Assembly: GCA_910586515.1 (NCBI GenBank)
Contig: CAJUGL010000064.1
Location: 1 to 17,383, forward strand
Source of the DNA: an uncultured Acetatifactor sp.
GTDB lineage: Bacteria; Bacillota; Clostridia; Lachnospirales; Lachnospiraceae
DNA length: 17,383 nucleotides
Direction: 5' to 3'
The translations under genes and the position numbers were made by a program. Of the stretch, positions 1 to 6,763 are shown piece after piece. Every line of letters begins with the position of its first letter. Position 1 is the first letter of the stretch. The notes below the pieces were generated by a model. The model saw only the letters and a list, made by a program, of their open reading frames with translations. It ran no database searches and was not told where the DNA came from.

Positions 1-33
1 ATGCAACATTTTGGCATAGAAAGTTGCATTTTT
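1..33 (+). terminator. Probable intrinsic terminator of an upstream gene (cut by window edge)
   Basis: ATGCAAC (1-7) is the exact inverse complement of GTTGCAT (23-29), with a 15-base loop, and the second arm runs directly into a T tract (29-33). This is the layout of a Rho-independent terminator for a + strand gene lying to the left of the window. The stem may extend further left than can be seen. It separates the SBP gene from whatever lies upstream, so the SBP gene needs its own promoter in 34-166. Confidence 0.55.
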
Positions 34-108
34 CAAGTCGGTTCAGAGTAACGTGTGGACATGAAAATACCTGGCGTAACTGCCCATGAACCGTAATCCG
101 GCAACAGT

Positions 109-123
109 AGTTGCAAAGCAACT
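109..123. promoter_or_regulatory. 15-bp palindrome, candidate operator in the SBP leader
   Basis: AGTTGC, a three-base AAA centre, then GCAACT: a perfect 6-bp inverted repeat 44 bases upstream of the lipoprotein start. A weak promoter-like pair overlaps it: TTGCAA (111-116), 17 bases, TGTAAA (134-139). If that promoter is real, a bound dimer would cover the -35 box. The natural candidate ligand is the LacI-type protein encoded at 14214, which is an inference only. The centre lacks the CG typical of LacI-family and catabolite (cre) operators. Confidence 0.35.
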
Positions 124-129
124 TAATAT

Positions 130-144
130 GCTCTGTAAAAGAGC
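130..144 (+). other. Small hairpin just upstream of the SBP ribosome-binding site
   Basis: GCTCT (130-134), a GTAAA loop, and AGAGC (140-144) form a perfect 5-bp stem ending 8 bases before the AAGGAGGT ribosome-binding site at 153-160. If transcription starts upstream, this would be a leader hairpin that could affect mRNA stability or translation. It overlaps the weak -10-like TGTAAA at 134-139, so the two readings compete. Confidence 0.25.
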
Positions 145-166
145 TGTATAACAAGGAGGTAGTTTT

Positions 167-1879
167 ATGAAAAGAAAGTTTCTAAGAACAATGGCATGCG
201 CAATGTCCGTATGTATGCTTTCCATGTCATTGGCAGGCTGCGGCAGCGATGCCGGCGACAGCAGCGCGCCGGAGAGCAGTTCCCCGGAGAGCAGTTCCCC
301 GGAGAGCGGTTCCCCGGAGGACAGCGGGACGGAGTCTTCCGAATCCGCAGGAGATGAAGCATCCGAGAGCGGCAGCAGTCAGGCAGAAGGGGGAGAAGAC
401 GGGGCCTATGTGAATCCCAACGGGGATCTGTATCCGGCTTATGACTTCGGCGGTATTGAGCTGACGGTGCTTGGCCATAACGACCTGGGAAATCTGGATC
501 CATCGGGAGAAAATCTGGAGCCTTATCAGGTTGCGGACAGACAGGCCAAGAAAGACTACATTGAGAAAAAGTATAATGTAAAGCTCACTTTTGTGCCCAA
601 TCCTACAGATGTGTGGGAGGATATTCCGGACGAGACGGTTAAGCAGTATATTGCGGGAACGCCGGTGGCGGATATCATGAACTGCAACTATACCTGGGTG
701 GCGTCTTATGTTGCCAACAATATACTGTATGATTTTACCGACAGCTTTGCCGGCAGCGATTTCTACATGGACAATTACAAGTTTTGGTGGGGCGGTAAGA
801 ACTACGGCATTTCAAGAAGCATGGGCGGCGAGGGACTTTACTACAATGCTACCATGATCAAGGAACTGGGCATGGAGTATACTCCGGCTGAAATGTTCGA
901 CAGGGGGCAGTGGAGTTATGACGACTGCTATAATTATCTGTTGGAGATGAAACAGTTAATGGGGGAGGATGAATATCCTCTGTTTGTTTCTCCGTATTAC
1001 TGGATGCTCTTCGGCGCCGCCGGGAACGGAACCGAGATTATGGCTTCCAGCGGAAATCTGAACTACTGCACAGAACCCATGTTGGAGTGTCTGGAATTCC
1101 TGAAGAAGTGTGTGGAGAACGGTCTGCAGAATGTTCCCCGCAAACCCAAAGATGACGGAACTGTAGGCTACGATAACTGGAACTATCCTGGAGAAACTTT
1201 TGACAAGGGACAGACGGTGGCGATCTCACACCGCGCCGCATGGCAGGCAGACGCCGTAAAGGGTGTATTTGAGCTTGGCTTTGTTCCTTATCCCTGGGGC
1301 AGCAATGTGACCATCGATGAGAGTCAGGTGGGAAATTCCGGCGCATATAAGACGCTGAGCGACAATTATATGCATACATACTTCGACGGCTACCTGACCT
1401 GTCTGACCAACGGTATTGAAAGTAAAGCCGATCCCATGCAGGTACTCTCCATGGTGACCGAGTGGATTGGCTGGGATGATTCCCTGAGCGCTTATGTGGA
1501 GCCGGAACCGGAAGAGGAAGAGATCATCACCGCTCCCGGATGGCTTGAGGAAGATACCATCGACAAGGAACTGTACCATTTTGTCGAAGAGCGTCAGCGT
1601 TTGGAACTATTTAACCCGATTTCTGACGTGAAGGGACTGGAGCTTGGGATGGGAAAGAATCTGTCCGAGGCGATTTGCGAGGGTGGTTCACTCCGTTCCA
1701 ATATGGAATCTGCCTATAATCAGGATATGCAGGCGCTGATTGAAATGAAGTTAGTGCCGGAAGACGTATTCAAGCCTCTTGGAAGCGGAGAAGGCAGCAG
1801 CTCTGCGGAAGGTGAAGACAGTTCTGCAGAAGGTGAAGACAGCGCGGAAGGCGATGGCTCCGACGATGCAGCTGAATAA
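167..1879 (+). CDS. ABC transporter extracellular solute-binding lipoprotein (family 1 type)
   Basis: This is a sugar-type solute-binding protein, tethered to the outer face of the membrane, that presents substrate to a MalF/MalG-type permease pair. The start is fixed by a near-perfect AAGGAGGT at 153-160. Residues 1-24 form a lipoprotein signal peptide ending in the lipobox L-A-G-C, with the lipidated Cys at 25. A Ser/Glu/Pro/Gly linker follows (about 29-75) and includes three 5-residue repeats. The binding domain spans roughly 85-530; its family-like signatures are the DIMNCNYTW segment and a W-S-Y-D-D stretch after a gap rich in Met/Phe. The protein ends in an acidic S/A/E/G/D tail (about 537-570). 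At 570 residues it is longer than a typical maltose-binding protein and nearer the LplA/YtcQ-like group. It is separated from the next gene by a terminator, so it is probably made in excess of its permeases. The substrate cannot be read from sequence. Confidence 0.9.
   Translation: MKRKFLRTMACAMSVCMLSMSLAGCGSDAGDSSAPESSSPESSSPESGSPEDSGTESSESAGDEASESGSSQAEGGEDGAYVNPNGDLYPAYDFGGIELTVLGHNDLGNLDPSGENLEPYQVADRQAKKDYIEKKYNVKLTFVPNPTDVWEDIPDETVKQYIAGTPVADIMNCNYTWVASYVANNILYDFTDSFAGSDFYMDNYKFWWGGKNYGISRSMGGEGLYYNATMIKELGMEYTPAEMFDRGQWSYDDCYNYLLEMKQLMGEDEYPLFVSPYYWMLFGAAGNGTEIMASSGNLNYCTEPMLECLEFLKKCVENGLQNVPRKPKDDGTVGYDNWNYPGETFDKGQTVAISHRAAWQADAVKGVFELGFVPYPWGSNVTIDESQVGNSGAYKTLSDNYMHTYFDGYLTCLTNGIESKADPMQVLSMVTEWIGWDDSLSAYVEPEPEEEEIITAPGWLEEDTIDKELYHFVEERQRLELFNPISDVKGLELGMGKNLSEAICEGGSLRSNMESAYNQDMQALIEMKLVPEDVFKPLGSGEGSSSAEGEDSSAEGEDSAEGDGSDDAAE
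269..313 (+). repeat. 15-bp tandem repeat x3 in the SBP N-terminal linker
   Basis: There are three in-frame 15-base units at 269-283, 284-298 and 299-313, encoding PESSS, PESSS and PESGS, followed by a partial fourth (PE). The first two differ by one silent base and the third by one coding base. Unit-number changes would keep the frame and only lengthen or shorten the surface linker after the lipidated cysteine. Confidence 0.85.
1799..1858 (+). repeat. 21-bp tandem repeat in the SBP acidic C-terminal tail
   Basis: Two in-frame 21-base units at 1799-1819 and 1820-1840 each encode SSAEGED. A shortened third copy at 1841-1858 encodes SAEGDG. The units differ at only a few bases. They lie beyond the folded binding domain and make a flexible, strongly acidic tail. 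The tail resembles the N-terminal linker in composition but is not the same repeat. Confidence 0.8.
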
Positions 1880-1891
1880 CGATTGAAGAAT

Positions 1892-1936
1892 AAAAGGTTC
1901 TCCGCCTTGTATCCATACAGGAGGAGAACCTTTTTT
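1892..1936 (+). terminator. Strong intrinsic terminator between the two SBP genes
   Basis: AAAAGGTTCTCC (1892-1903) pairs perfectly with GGAGAACCTTTT (1923-1934), the T run continues to 1936, and an inner stem (TGT at 1908-1910 with ACA at 1917-1919, plus flanking CC/GG) extends the hairpin. It begins 12 bases after the lipoprotein stop codon. Because downstream genes follow without an obvious promoter, partial readthrough is the simplest way to express them. This would give the usual excess of binding protein over permease. The loop side contains AGGAGG (1919-1924), which would be hidden in the folded form. Confidence 0.85.
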
Positions 1937-1961
1937 GTTAAAATGGATGGGAGATGGCACC

Positions 1962-4880
1962 ATGCGTAATGTATATAAGAAAACAATAGCGCTAGCGCTT
2001 GTTCTGGCAGGTTCCCTATGTGTATCTGCCATACCCGCCAAGACTTCCGAGGCCGCGGCAGACAGTACCGTGATGGGACAGGTGCCGGAATATGCGGTGG
2101 CGGATTCATATGATGTGTATCTGAGCCGCTATGAATCCGCAGGAAGTGGATCGGACACGGTGACTTTAAAAGGCTCTGATTATGCTTCCGCCGACGGGAT
2201 GGAGGTAACCGTGGACGGGGACACGGTAATGACCGGAACCGACGGACAAATCACATGGGACGTGGATGTAAACACGGCGGGGTTTTACCAGATTGATATG
2301 GAATATGCCGCGGTTCCGGACGGCGGCAACGATATTCAGATGCGCCTGCTCCTGAACGGCGAACTGCCTTTTGCCCAGGCTTCTCCTCTGGTCTTTTATC
2401 GGATGTACGCCAATGCGGATGAAAGCTACAAGGAGATGGAGGGCAACCAGTCTTTTCCTTCCCAGATTGAAGTGGCGGACTGGCAGAAGGTATCCCTGAA
2501 GGATGCGGAGGGATTCTTCGGAGACGACAAGGGATTGAAGTTTTACCTGGAGAAGGGAAAAAACACATTGACTTTCGAGGCGGTGAAGGACCGGATGATG
2601 ATCCGCGGCATTACCCTGCGTCCGGCTGAAGAACTGCAGGACTATGCCTCCTGGCTTGCCGCAAGGCAGGAGGAAGGCGCTCAGATCATGACCACGGGCG
2701 CATACAGGATCCAGGGAGAGGATGCGGCGCTGAAGTCCAATCCCAGCTTTTATCCCCAGAATGACCGTACTTCGCCTCTTTCTGAACCCTATGACCCTAC
2801 CTATATCGTGCTGAATACCATCGGCGGCAGCGGATGGAAGAAGGCGGGGGACTGGCTGGAATGGAAGGTGGATGTGCCCGCAGCCGGGCTGTACCGCATT
2901 GCCATGCGTTATAAGCAGAAGGACAGCGTAGGTTTTTCAGGCATCAGGGCGGTTTCCGTCAACGGCAGTGTTCCCTATGCGGAAGCACAGGATATTCGTT
3001 TTCCGTATTCCAATTCCTTCCAGACGAACTATCTGCAGTCTGTTGCGGGGGAAGATCTGTATTTTTATTTTGAAGAGGGAACGAACACTGTCCGTCTGAC
3101 CTGTTCGCTGGGCGCATATGCGGAGGCGGCTTCGGAACTGAGGGAAACCATAGACGAAATTTCGGAAATTTATTATTCCATCACGGCGATCACCAGTACT
3201 GCGCCTACCAAATATCAGGACTATCAGCTGACCAGACGTCTTCCCAATCTCACCACGGAACTGCAGCATGCAGGGGAACGCCTTGCGGATATCTGCAGTC
3301 AGGTTATGGAGATTACGGGAGGAACCACTGACGTAAGCTCGTCCATAGACAGATCCGCGGACATGTTTCTGGAGATAGCGGAGTACCCCAGCAGAATCAC
3401 GGACAAGATCACCACCATAGGAGACTCCATTACTTCCCTTGGATCCGCGGTGCTTACGCTTTCCCAGCAGGCTCTGACCATCGACTGGATGGAGCTTCAG
3501 GGAACGGAAGAAAAGCTGCCCCCTGCGGAAGGCAGTTTCTTCCAGAATGCAAAGCATGAGATTCAGTCCTTTATCGGCTCCTTTACCAATGACTACAATG
3601 TAGCCGCGGACAGCGAAGAGGCTGGGGAAGGCAAAACCATCACCGTATGGGTATCTACAGGACGGGATCAGATGGATGTGCTTCGCCGGCTGATCAATGA
3701 AAGCTTTACTTCCCGAAAGAATATCAAGGTGGAACTGAAGCTGGTGGACATTTCCATTATCATGACCGCTGTGGCCGGAGGAACCGGACCGGATGTATTG
3801 ATCGGCGCTTCCAACACCATGCCCATGGAACTGGGATACAGGGGCGCGGCATACGATCTGAAACAGTTTTCGGACTACGGGGAGACGGCGGCCATGTTTG
3901 CTCCAGCGGCGGTTGACAGTTATGCGTTTGAGGGAAAACAGTACGGACTGCCGGATCAGATGAGCTTTCCGGTACTGTTCTACCGCAGCGATATTCTGGC
4001 CCAGTACGGCATTATGGTGCCGGAGACCTGGGAAGATCTGGTGAGCATTATTCCCTCTCTTGCCACCTACAACATGCAGGTGTATCTGGACAGGGAATCC
4101 ATACAGACTCTGGGCGCAGCCTCCGGGGTAGGAACTTCCAAGGCCATCAACAGCGTATATCTGTCCATGCTGTATCAGAACGGCGGCGAGCTGTATGACG
4201 AGGCAGGGAAGGAGACGCTTCTGCTGAGCGAAGAATCCGTAGACTGCTTTGAGACCTGGACGGATTATTATACCAAGTACGGATTTTCCGCCACCATCAG
4301 TTTCGTGACCCGTTTCCGTCTGGGAAGCGTGCCCCTGGCCATCATGGATATCTCCAACTATAATACGCTGAGCGTCTCCGCGCCGGAGATCAGCGGCAAA
4401 TGGGGAATCAGCCTGGTGCCCGGAACCAGAAGGGAAGACGGGACGGTAGACCACAGTATTCCTGTGACCACCAGTTCCGTGGTTATGATTAAGCCCACGG
4501 TGGAGAGGGACGGCACCATGAACGAGGCATGGGAGTTCATCAAATGGTGGGTTTCCGCGGATGTACAGACGGGTTATGCCCGGGAGATGGAAGCCGTGCT
4601 GGGTTCTTCCGGACGGTACATGGTGGCAAACCTGGAATCCTTTGAACAGACATCCTGGCCTGTGGAGATTGCGGCAGTATTGGACGACAGCCTTTACTGG
4701 CTGAGGGAGATCCGTCAGATCCCCGGTTCGTACCTGACAGGCCGAAACCTGGAAAATGCGTTCTACGCGGTAATTAACGATATCAGTCTGGACCCGCTCG
4801 ATACACTGGCAGGCTATGTGGAATCCATAGATGCGGAGATCATCAAGAAGCGTCAGGAGTATGGTTTGGATACGAAGTGA
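1962..4880 (+). CDS. Modular exported protein: two beta-sandwich (CBM-like) modules, helical spacer and a C-terminal solute-binding domain
   Basis: This is probably a surface glycan-capture protein fused to an ABC binding domain. I chose ATG 1962 because GGGAG (1949-1953) lies 8 bases upstream and translation begins directly with a signal peptide (MRNVYKK, hydrophobic core, cleavage near A-A-A around residue 32). A TTG at 1935 and an ATG at 1947 are in frame but lie in or against the terminator. Module 1 (about 46-220) and module 2 (about 243-390) share a pattern: W-x-V-D-V, A-G-(F/L)-Y-x-I, L-N-G or V-N-G, then G-x-N-T. This is typical of galactose-binding-like CBM6/35-type folds. Residues about 390-546 are mostly helical, with heptad-like stretches. 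From about 556 to the end there is a family 1 solute-binding domain: TITVWVSTGR near its start, GTGPDVL, YGLPDQMSFPVLFYR and a W-E-F-I-K-W-W motif. No lipobox is seen, so its attachment to the cell is unclear. At 972 residues it is about twice the usual SBP length. Permease pair A follows 40 bases later. Confidence 0.85.
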   Translation: MRNVYKKTIALALVLAGSLCVSAIPAKTSEAAADSTVMGQVPEYAVADSYDVYLSRYESAGSGSDTVTLKGSDYASADGMEVTVDGDTVMTGTDGQITWDVDVNTAGFYQIDMEYAAVPDGGNDIQMRLLLNGELPFAQASPLVFYRMYANADESYKEMEGNQSFPSQIEVADWQKVSLKDAEGFFGDDKGLKFYLEKGKNTLTFEAVKDRMMIRGITLRPAEELQDYASWLAARQEEGAQIMTTGAYRIQGEDAALKSNPSFYPQNDRTSPLSEPYDPTYIVLNTIGGSGWKKAGDWLEWKVDVPAAGLYRIAMRYKQKDSVGFSGIRAVSVNGSVPYAEAQDIRFPYSNSFQTNYLQSVAGEDLYFYFEEGTNTVRLTCSLGAYAEAASELRETIDEISEIYYSITAITSTAPTKYQDYQLTRRLPNLTTELQHAGERLADICSQVMEITGGTTDVSSSIDRSADMFLEIAEYPSRITDKITTIGDSITSLGSAVLTLSQQALTIDWMELQGTEEKLPPAEGSFFQNAKHEIQSFIGSFTNDYNVAADSEEAGEGKTITVWVSTGRDQMDVLRRLINESFTSRKNIKVELKLVDISIIMTAVAGGTGPDVLIGASNTMPMELGYRGAAYDLKQFSDYGETAAMFAPAAVDSYAFEGKQYGLPDQMSFPVLFYRSDILAQYGIMVPETWEDLVSIIPSLATYNMQVYLDRESIQTLGAASGVGTSKAINSVYLSMLYQNGGELYDEAGKETLLLSEESVDCFETWTDYYTKYGFSATISFVTRFRLGSVPLAIMDISNYNTLSVSAPEISGKWGISLVPGTRREDGTVDHSIPVTTSSVVMIKPTVERDGTMNEAWEFIKWWVSADVQTGYAREMEAVLGSSGRYMVANLESFEQTSWPVEIAAVLDDSLYWLREIRQIPGSYLTGRNLENAFYAVINDISLDPLDTLAGYVESIDAEIIKKRQEYGLDTK

Positions 4881-4920
4881 TATTGAACAGAGAAAGATGG
4901 TTTGGAAACGGAGTGGTATT

Positions 4921-5838
4921 ATGAATAATAGAGGAAAACCGGTAAGCAAAAAAGTCCCGCTTCTCACCGAGCTGCGAACAAAGAAGGAAGTTTATCTGAT
5001 GATACTGCCCTTCAGTCTGTTCTTCATTGTGTTCGTTGTGGCTCCGGTACTATTTTCCGTAGTGATGAGCTTTACGGATTACAATGTAATACAATCGCCG
5101 GGGTTTGTGGGACTGGATAACTATATTGATCTGTTTTTGAATGACAGCCTGTTTCTGAAGGCGCTGCAGAATACCTTTGTCATGGCCGTAATCGTGGGGC
5201 CGGTGGGTTATATGCTTTCCTTTACCATGGCCTGGATGCTCTGTGAGCTTCCCGACAAGCTGAGGGTAATTATGACCGTGATCCTGTACGGGCCTTCCCT
5301 TGCGGGCAATGCCTATGTGATCTGGACTTTGATTTTCGCAGATGATTCCACCGGATTTGCCAATGCGAGACTGATGAGCATGGGGATAACGGACGGCGCG
5401 ATTCTCTGGCTTCACGACGCAAAATACATGATGACAATCATTCTGGTAGTGCAGCTGTGGATGAGCTTCGGTGTGGGATTCCTGAGCTTTATCGCCGGTC
5501 TGCAGGGCGTGGACCGCTCCCTTCAGGAGGCGGGGATGGTGGACGGAATCACCAACCGGTGGCAGGAGCTGTGGTACATTGTCCTGCCTTCCATGAAGCC
5601 CGTGCTTCTGTTCGGCGCAATCATGGCAATCACCGGCGCGTTCTCCATCAGCGGGTCCGCCCTGACAGGGTTTCCCAGTACAGGTTATGCGACGCACAGT
5701 ATCGTGGATCACCTGACGGATTACGGTACCACCAGACTGGAGATGGGGTATGCCTCCGCCATTGCGGTGGTGCTCTTTGTCCTGATGGTGGGCTGCAACA
5801 GGCTGATTCAGAAAGTTCTGCGAAAGGTGGGAACTTAA
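4921..5838 (+). CDS. Carbohydrate ABC transporter permease A1 (MalF/UgpA type)
   Basis: This is a membrane-spanning half of a sugar importer. It begins with a short basic N-terminus, followed by about six hydrophobic segments; the first is around residues 24-48, after K-K-E-V-Y-L. The cytoplasmic EAA loop that docks on the ATPase is visible as SLQEAGMVDGITN, followed by Y-I-V-L-P-S at about residues 205-230. I chose ATG 4921 (305 residues) over an in-frame ATG at 4831, because GGAG at 4910-4913 is correctly spaced and the upstream start would overlap the preceding gene by 50 bases with a non-membrane, arginine-rich extension. It ends one base before permease A2 begins, so the two are almost certainly cotranslated and form a heterodimer. 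Confidence 0.88.
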   Translation: MNNRGKPVSKKVPLLTELRTKKEVYLMILPFSLFFIVFVVAPVLFSVVMSFTDYNVIQSPGFVGLDNYIDLFLNDSLFLKALQNTFVMAVIVGPVGYMLSFTMAWMLCELPDKLRVIMTVILYGPSLAGNAYVIWTLIFADDSTGFANARLMSMGITDGAILWLHDAKYMMTIILVVQLWMSFGVGFLSFIAGLQGVDRSLQEAGMVDGITNRWQELWYIVLPSMKPVLLFGAIMAITGAFSISGSALTGFPSTGYATHSIVDHLTDYGTTRLEMGYASAIAVVLFVLMVGCNRLIQKVLRKVGT

Positions 5839-5839
5839 T

Positions 5840-6751
5840 ATGATAAAATGGTTTGGACGTATCAGATCCACCGGCGGTTTCCGGAAAGCCTTTGTGCGTT
5901 ATATTACCAAGGGCCGCAGCAACCGCAGCGTGGGAGGAACAGCATTTTTACTTTTATTTATACTGGCATTTGCCATATTCGCCGTATTTCCGGTAGCATT
6001 CATGGTGGGTAATGCATTTAAGCCCATGCGTGAACTGTACCGTTATCCGCCCACCGTTCTGCCGCAGAACCCTACGGGGCAGAATTTTAAGGATTTGCTG
6101 GTGTATGCCAGTGAGTCCCTGGTGCCTTTTACCAGATATCTGTACAATACGGGCGTTCTGGTGATACTGGGGTGTCTGGGGCAGATCCTGCTCTCCGCCA
6201 TGGCCGCGTTTCCTCTGGCAAAGTCCGAATTCAGGGGAAAGAAGCTGATGAGCAGCATGGTAGTGTATGCGCTGATGTTCTCCGGGGCGGTAACGGCGGT
6301 GCCCAACTACCTGATTCTGACGAAACTTGGACTGGTAGACAGCCTGTGGGCCATTATCCTGCCGTCGTTCGCTTCCACACTGGGACTGTATCTGATGCAG
6401 AACTTTATGGAAATGCTGCCGGATTCCCTGATCGAAGCGGCTAAAATCGACGGAGCAAGCTATTTCCGGACACTGGTTTCGATTATTATGCCTGTGGTAA
6501 AGCCGGCGCTGATGACAGTGTTTATCTTTACTTTCCAGGGACTCTGGGGCAATACGGGAGGAAGCGTGCTGTACACGGAGAACATTAAACCGCTGAGTTA
6601 TATGCTCTCTCGTATCGCGTCAACCGGTATCGCAAGACAGGGAATGGCATCTGCGGCCTCTTTGCTTTCGTTCTTTATCCCGGTGCTGATCTTTGTGGTC
6701 ACCCAGAGCAATGTTATGGAAACAATGGCTACCTCCGGTATGAAGGATTAA
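5840..6751 (+). CDS. Carbohydrate ABC transporter permease A2 (MalG type)
   Basis: This is the partner membrane subunit of permease A1. A hydrophobic segment at about residues 33-56 is followed by the characteristic N-A-F-K-P motif of the MalG group. The EAA loop reads SLIEAAKIDGASYFRTL, then I-I-M-P (about 197-220), a good match to the family consensus with the conserved EAA and G. The start is ATG 5840, one base after the previous stop. The ribosome-binding site, a modest AAAGGTGGG at 5823-5831, lies inside the preceding gene, which points to translational coupling. At 303 residues it has the usual length. No ATP-binding subunit lies beside it. Confidence 0.9.
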   Translation: MIKWFGRIRSTGGFRKAFVRYITKGRSNRSVGGTAFLLLFILAFAIFAVFPVAFMVGNAFKPMRELYRYPPTVLPQNPTGQNFKDLLVYASESLVPFTRYLYNTGVLVILGCLGQILLSAMAAFPLAKSEFRGKKLMSSMVVYALMFSGAVTAVPNYLILTKLGLVDSLWAIILPSFASTLGLYLMQNFMEMLPDSLIEAAKIDGASYFRTLVSIIMPVVKPALMTVFIFTFQGLWGNTGGSVLYTENIKPLSYMLSRIASTGIARQGMASAASLLSFFIPVLIFVVTQSNVMETMATSGMKD

Positions 6752-6763
6752 GGGAGGGTGATT

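Noticed and set aside
109..123. Catabolite-response (cre) site
   Set aside because: The central CG of the cre consensus is missing; the centre is AAA. It is kept only as a generic palindrome.
147..152. TATAAC as a -10 box for the first SBP gene
   Set aside because: Transcription would start within the ribosome-binding site at 153-160, leaving no usable leader.
1935..1961. TTG start for the modular SBP, using AGGAGG at 1919-1924
   Set aside because: It lies in the T run of the terminator, and the extension (L-K-W-M-G-D-G-T) would spoil the signal peptide. ATG 1962 has its own GGGAG site.
4831..4920. Upstream ATG for permease A1
   Set aside because: It would overlap the preceding gene by 50 bases and add an Arg/Ser-rich extension not seen in this family. 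ATG 4921 has a properly spaced GGAG.
2937..4967. A 676-codon open frame on the - strand opposite the modular SBP gene
   Set aside because: The + strand frame has a signal peptide and recognisable domains. The reverse frame has the Arg/His/Gly-rich, low-complexity composition typical of antisense shadows and no ribosome-binding site.
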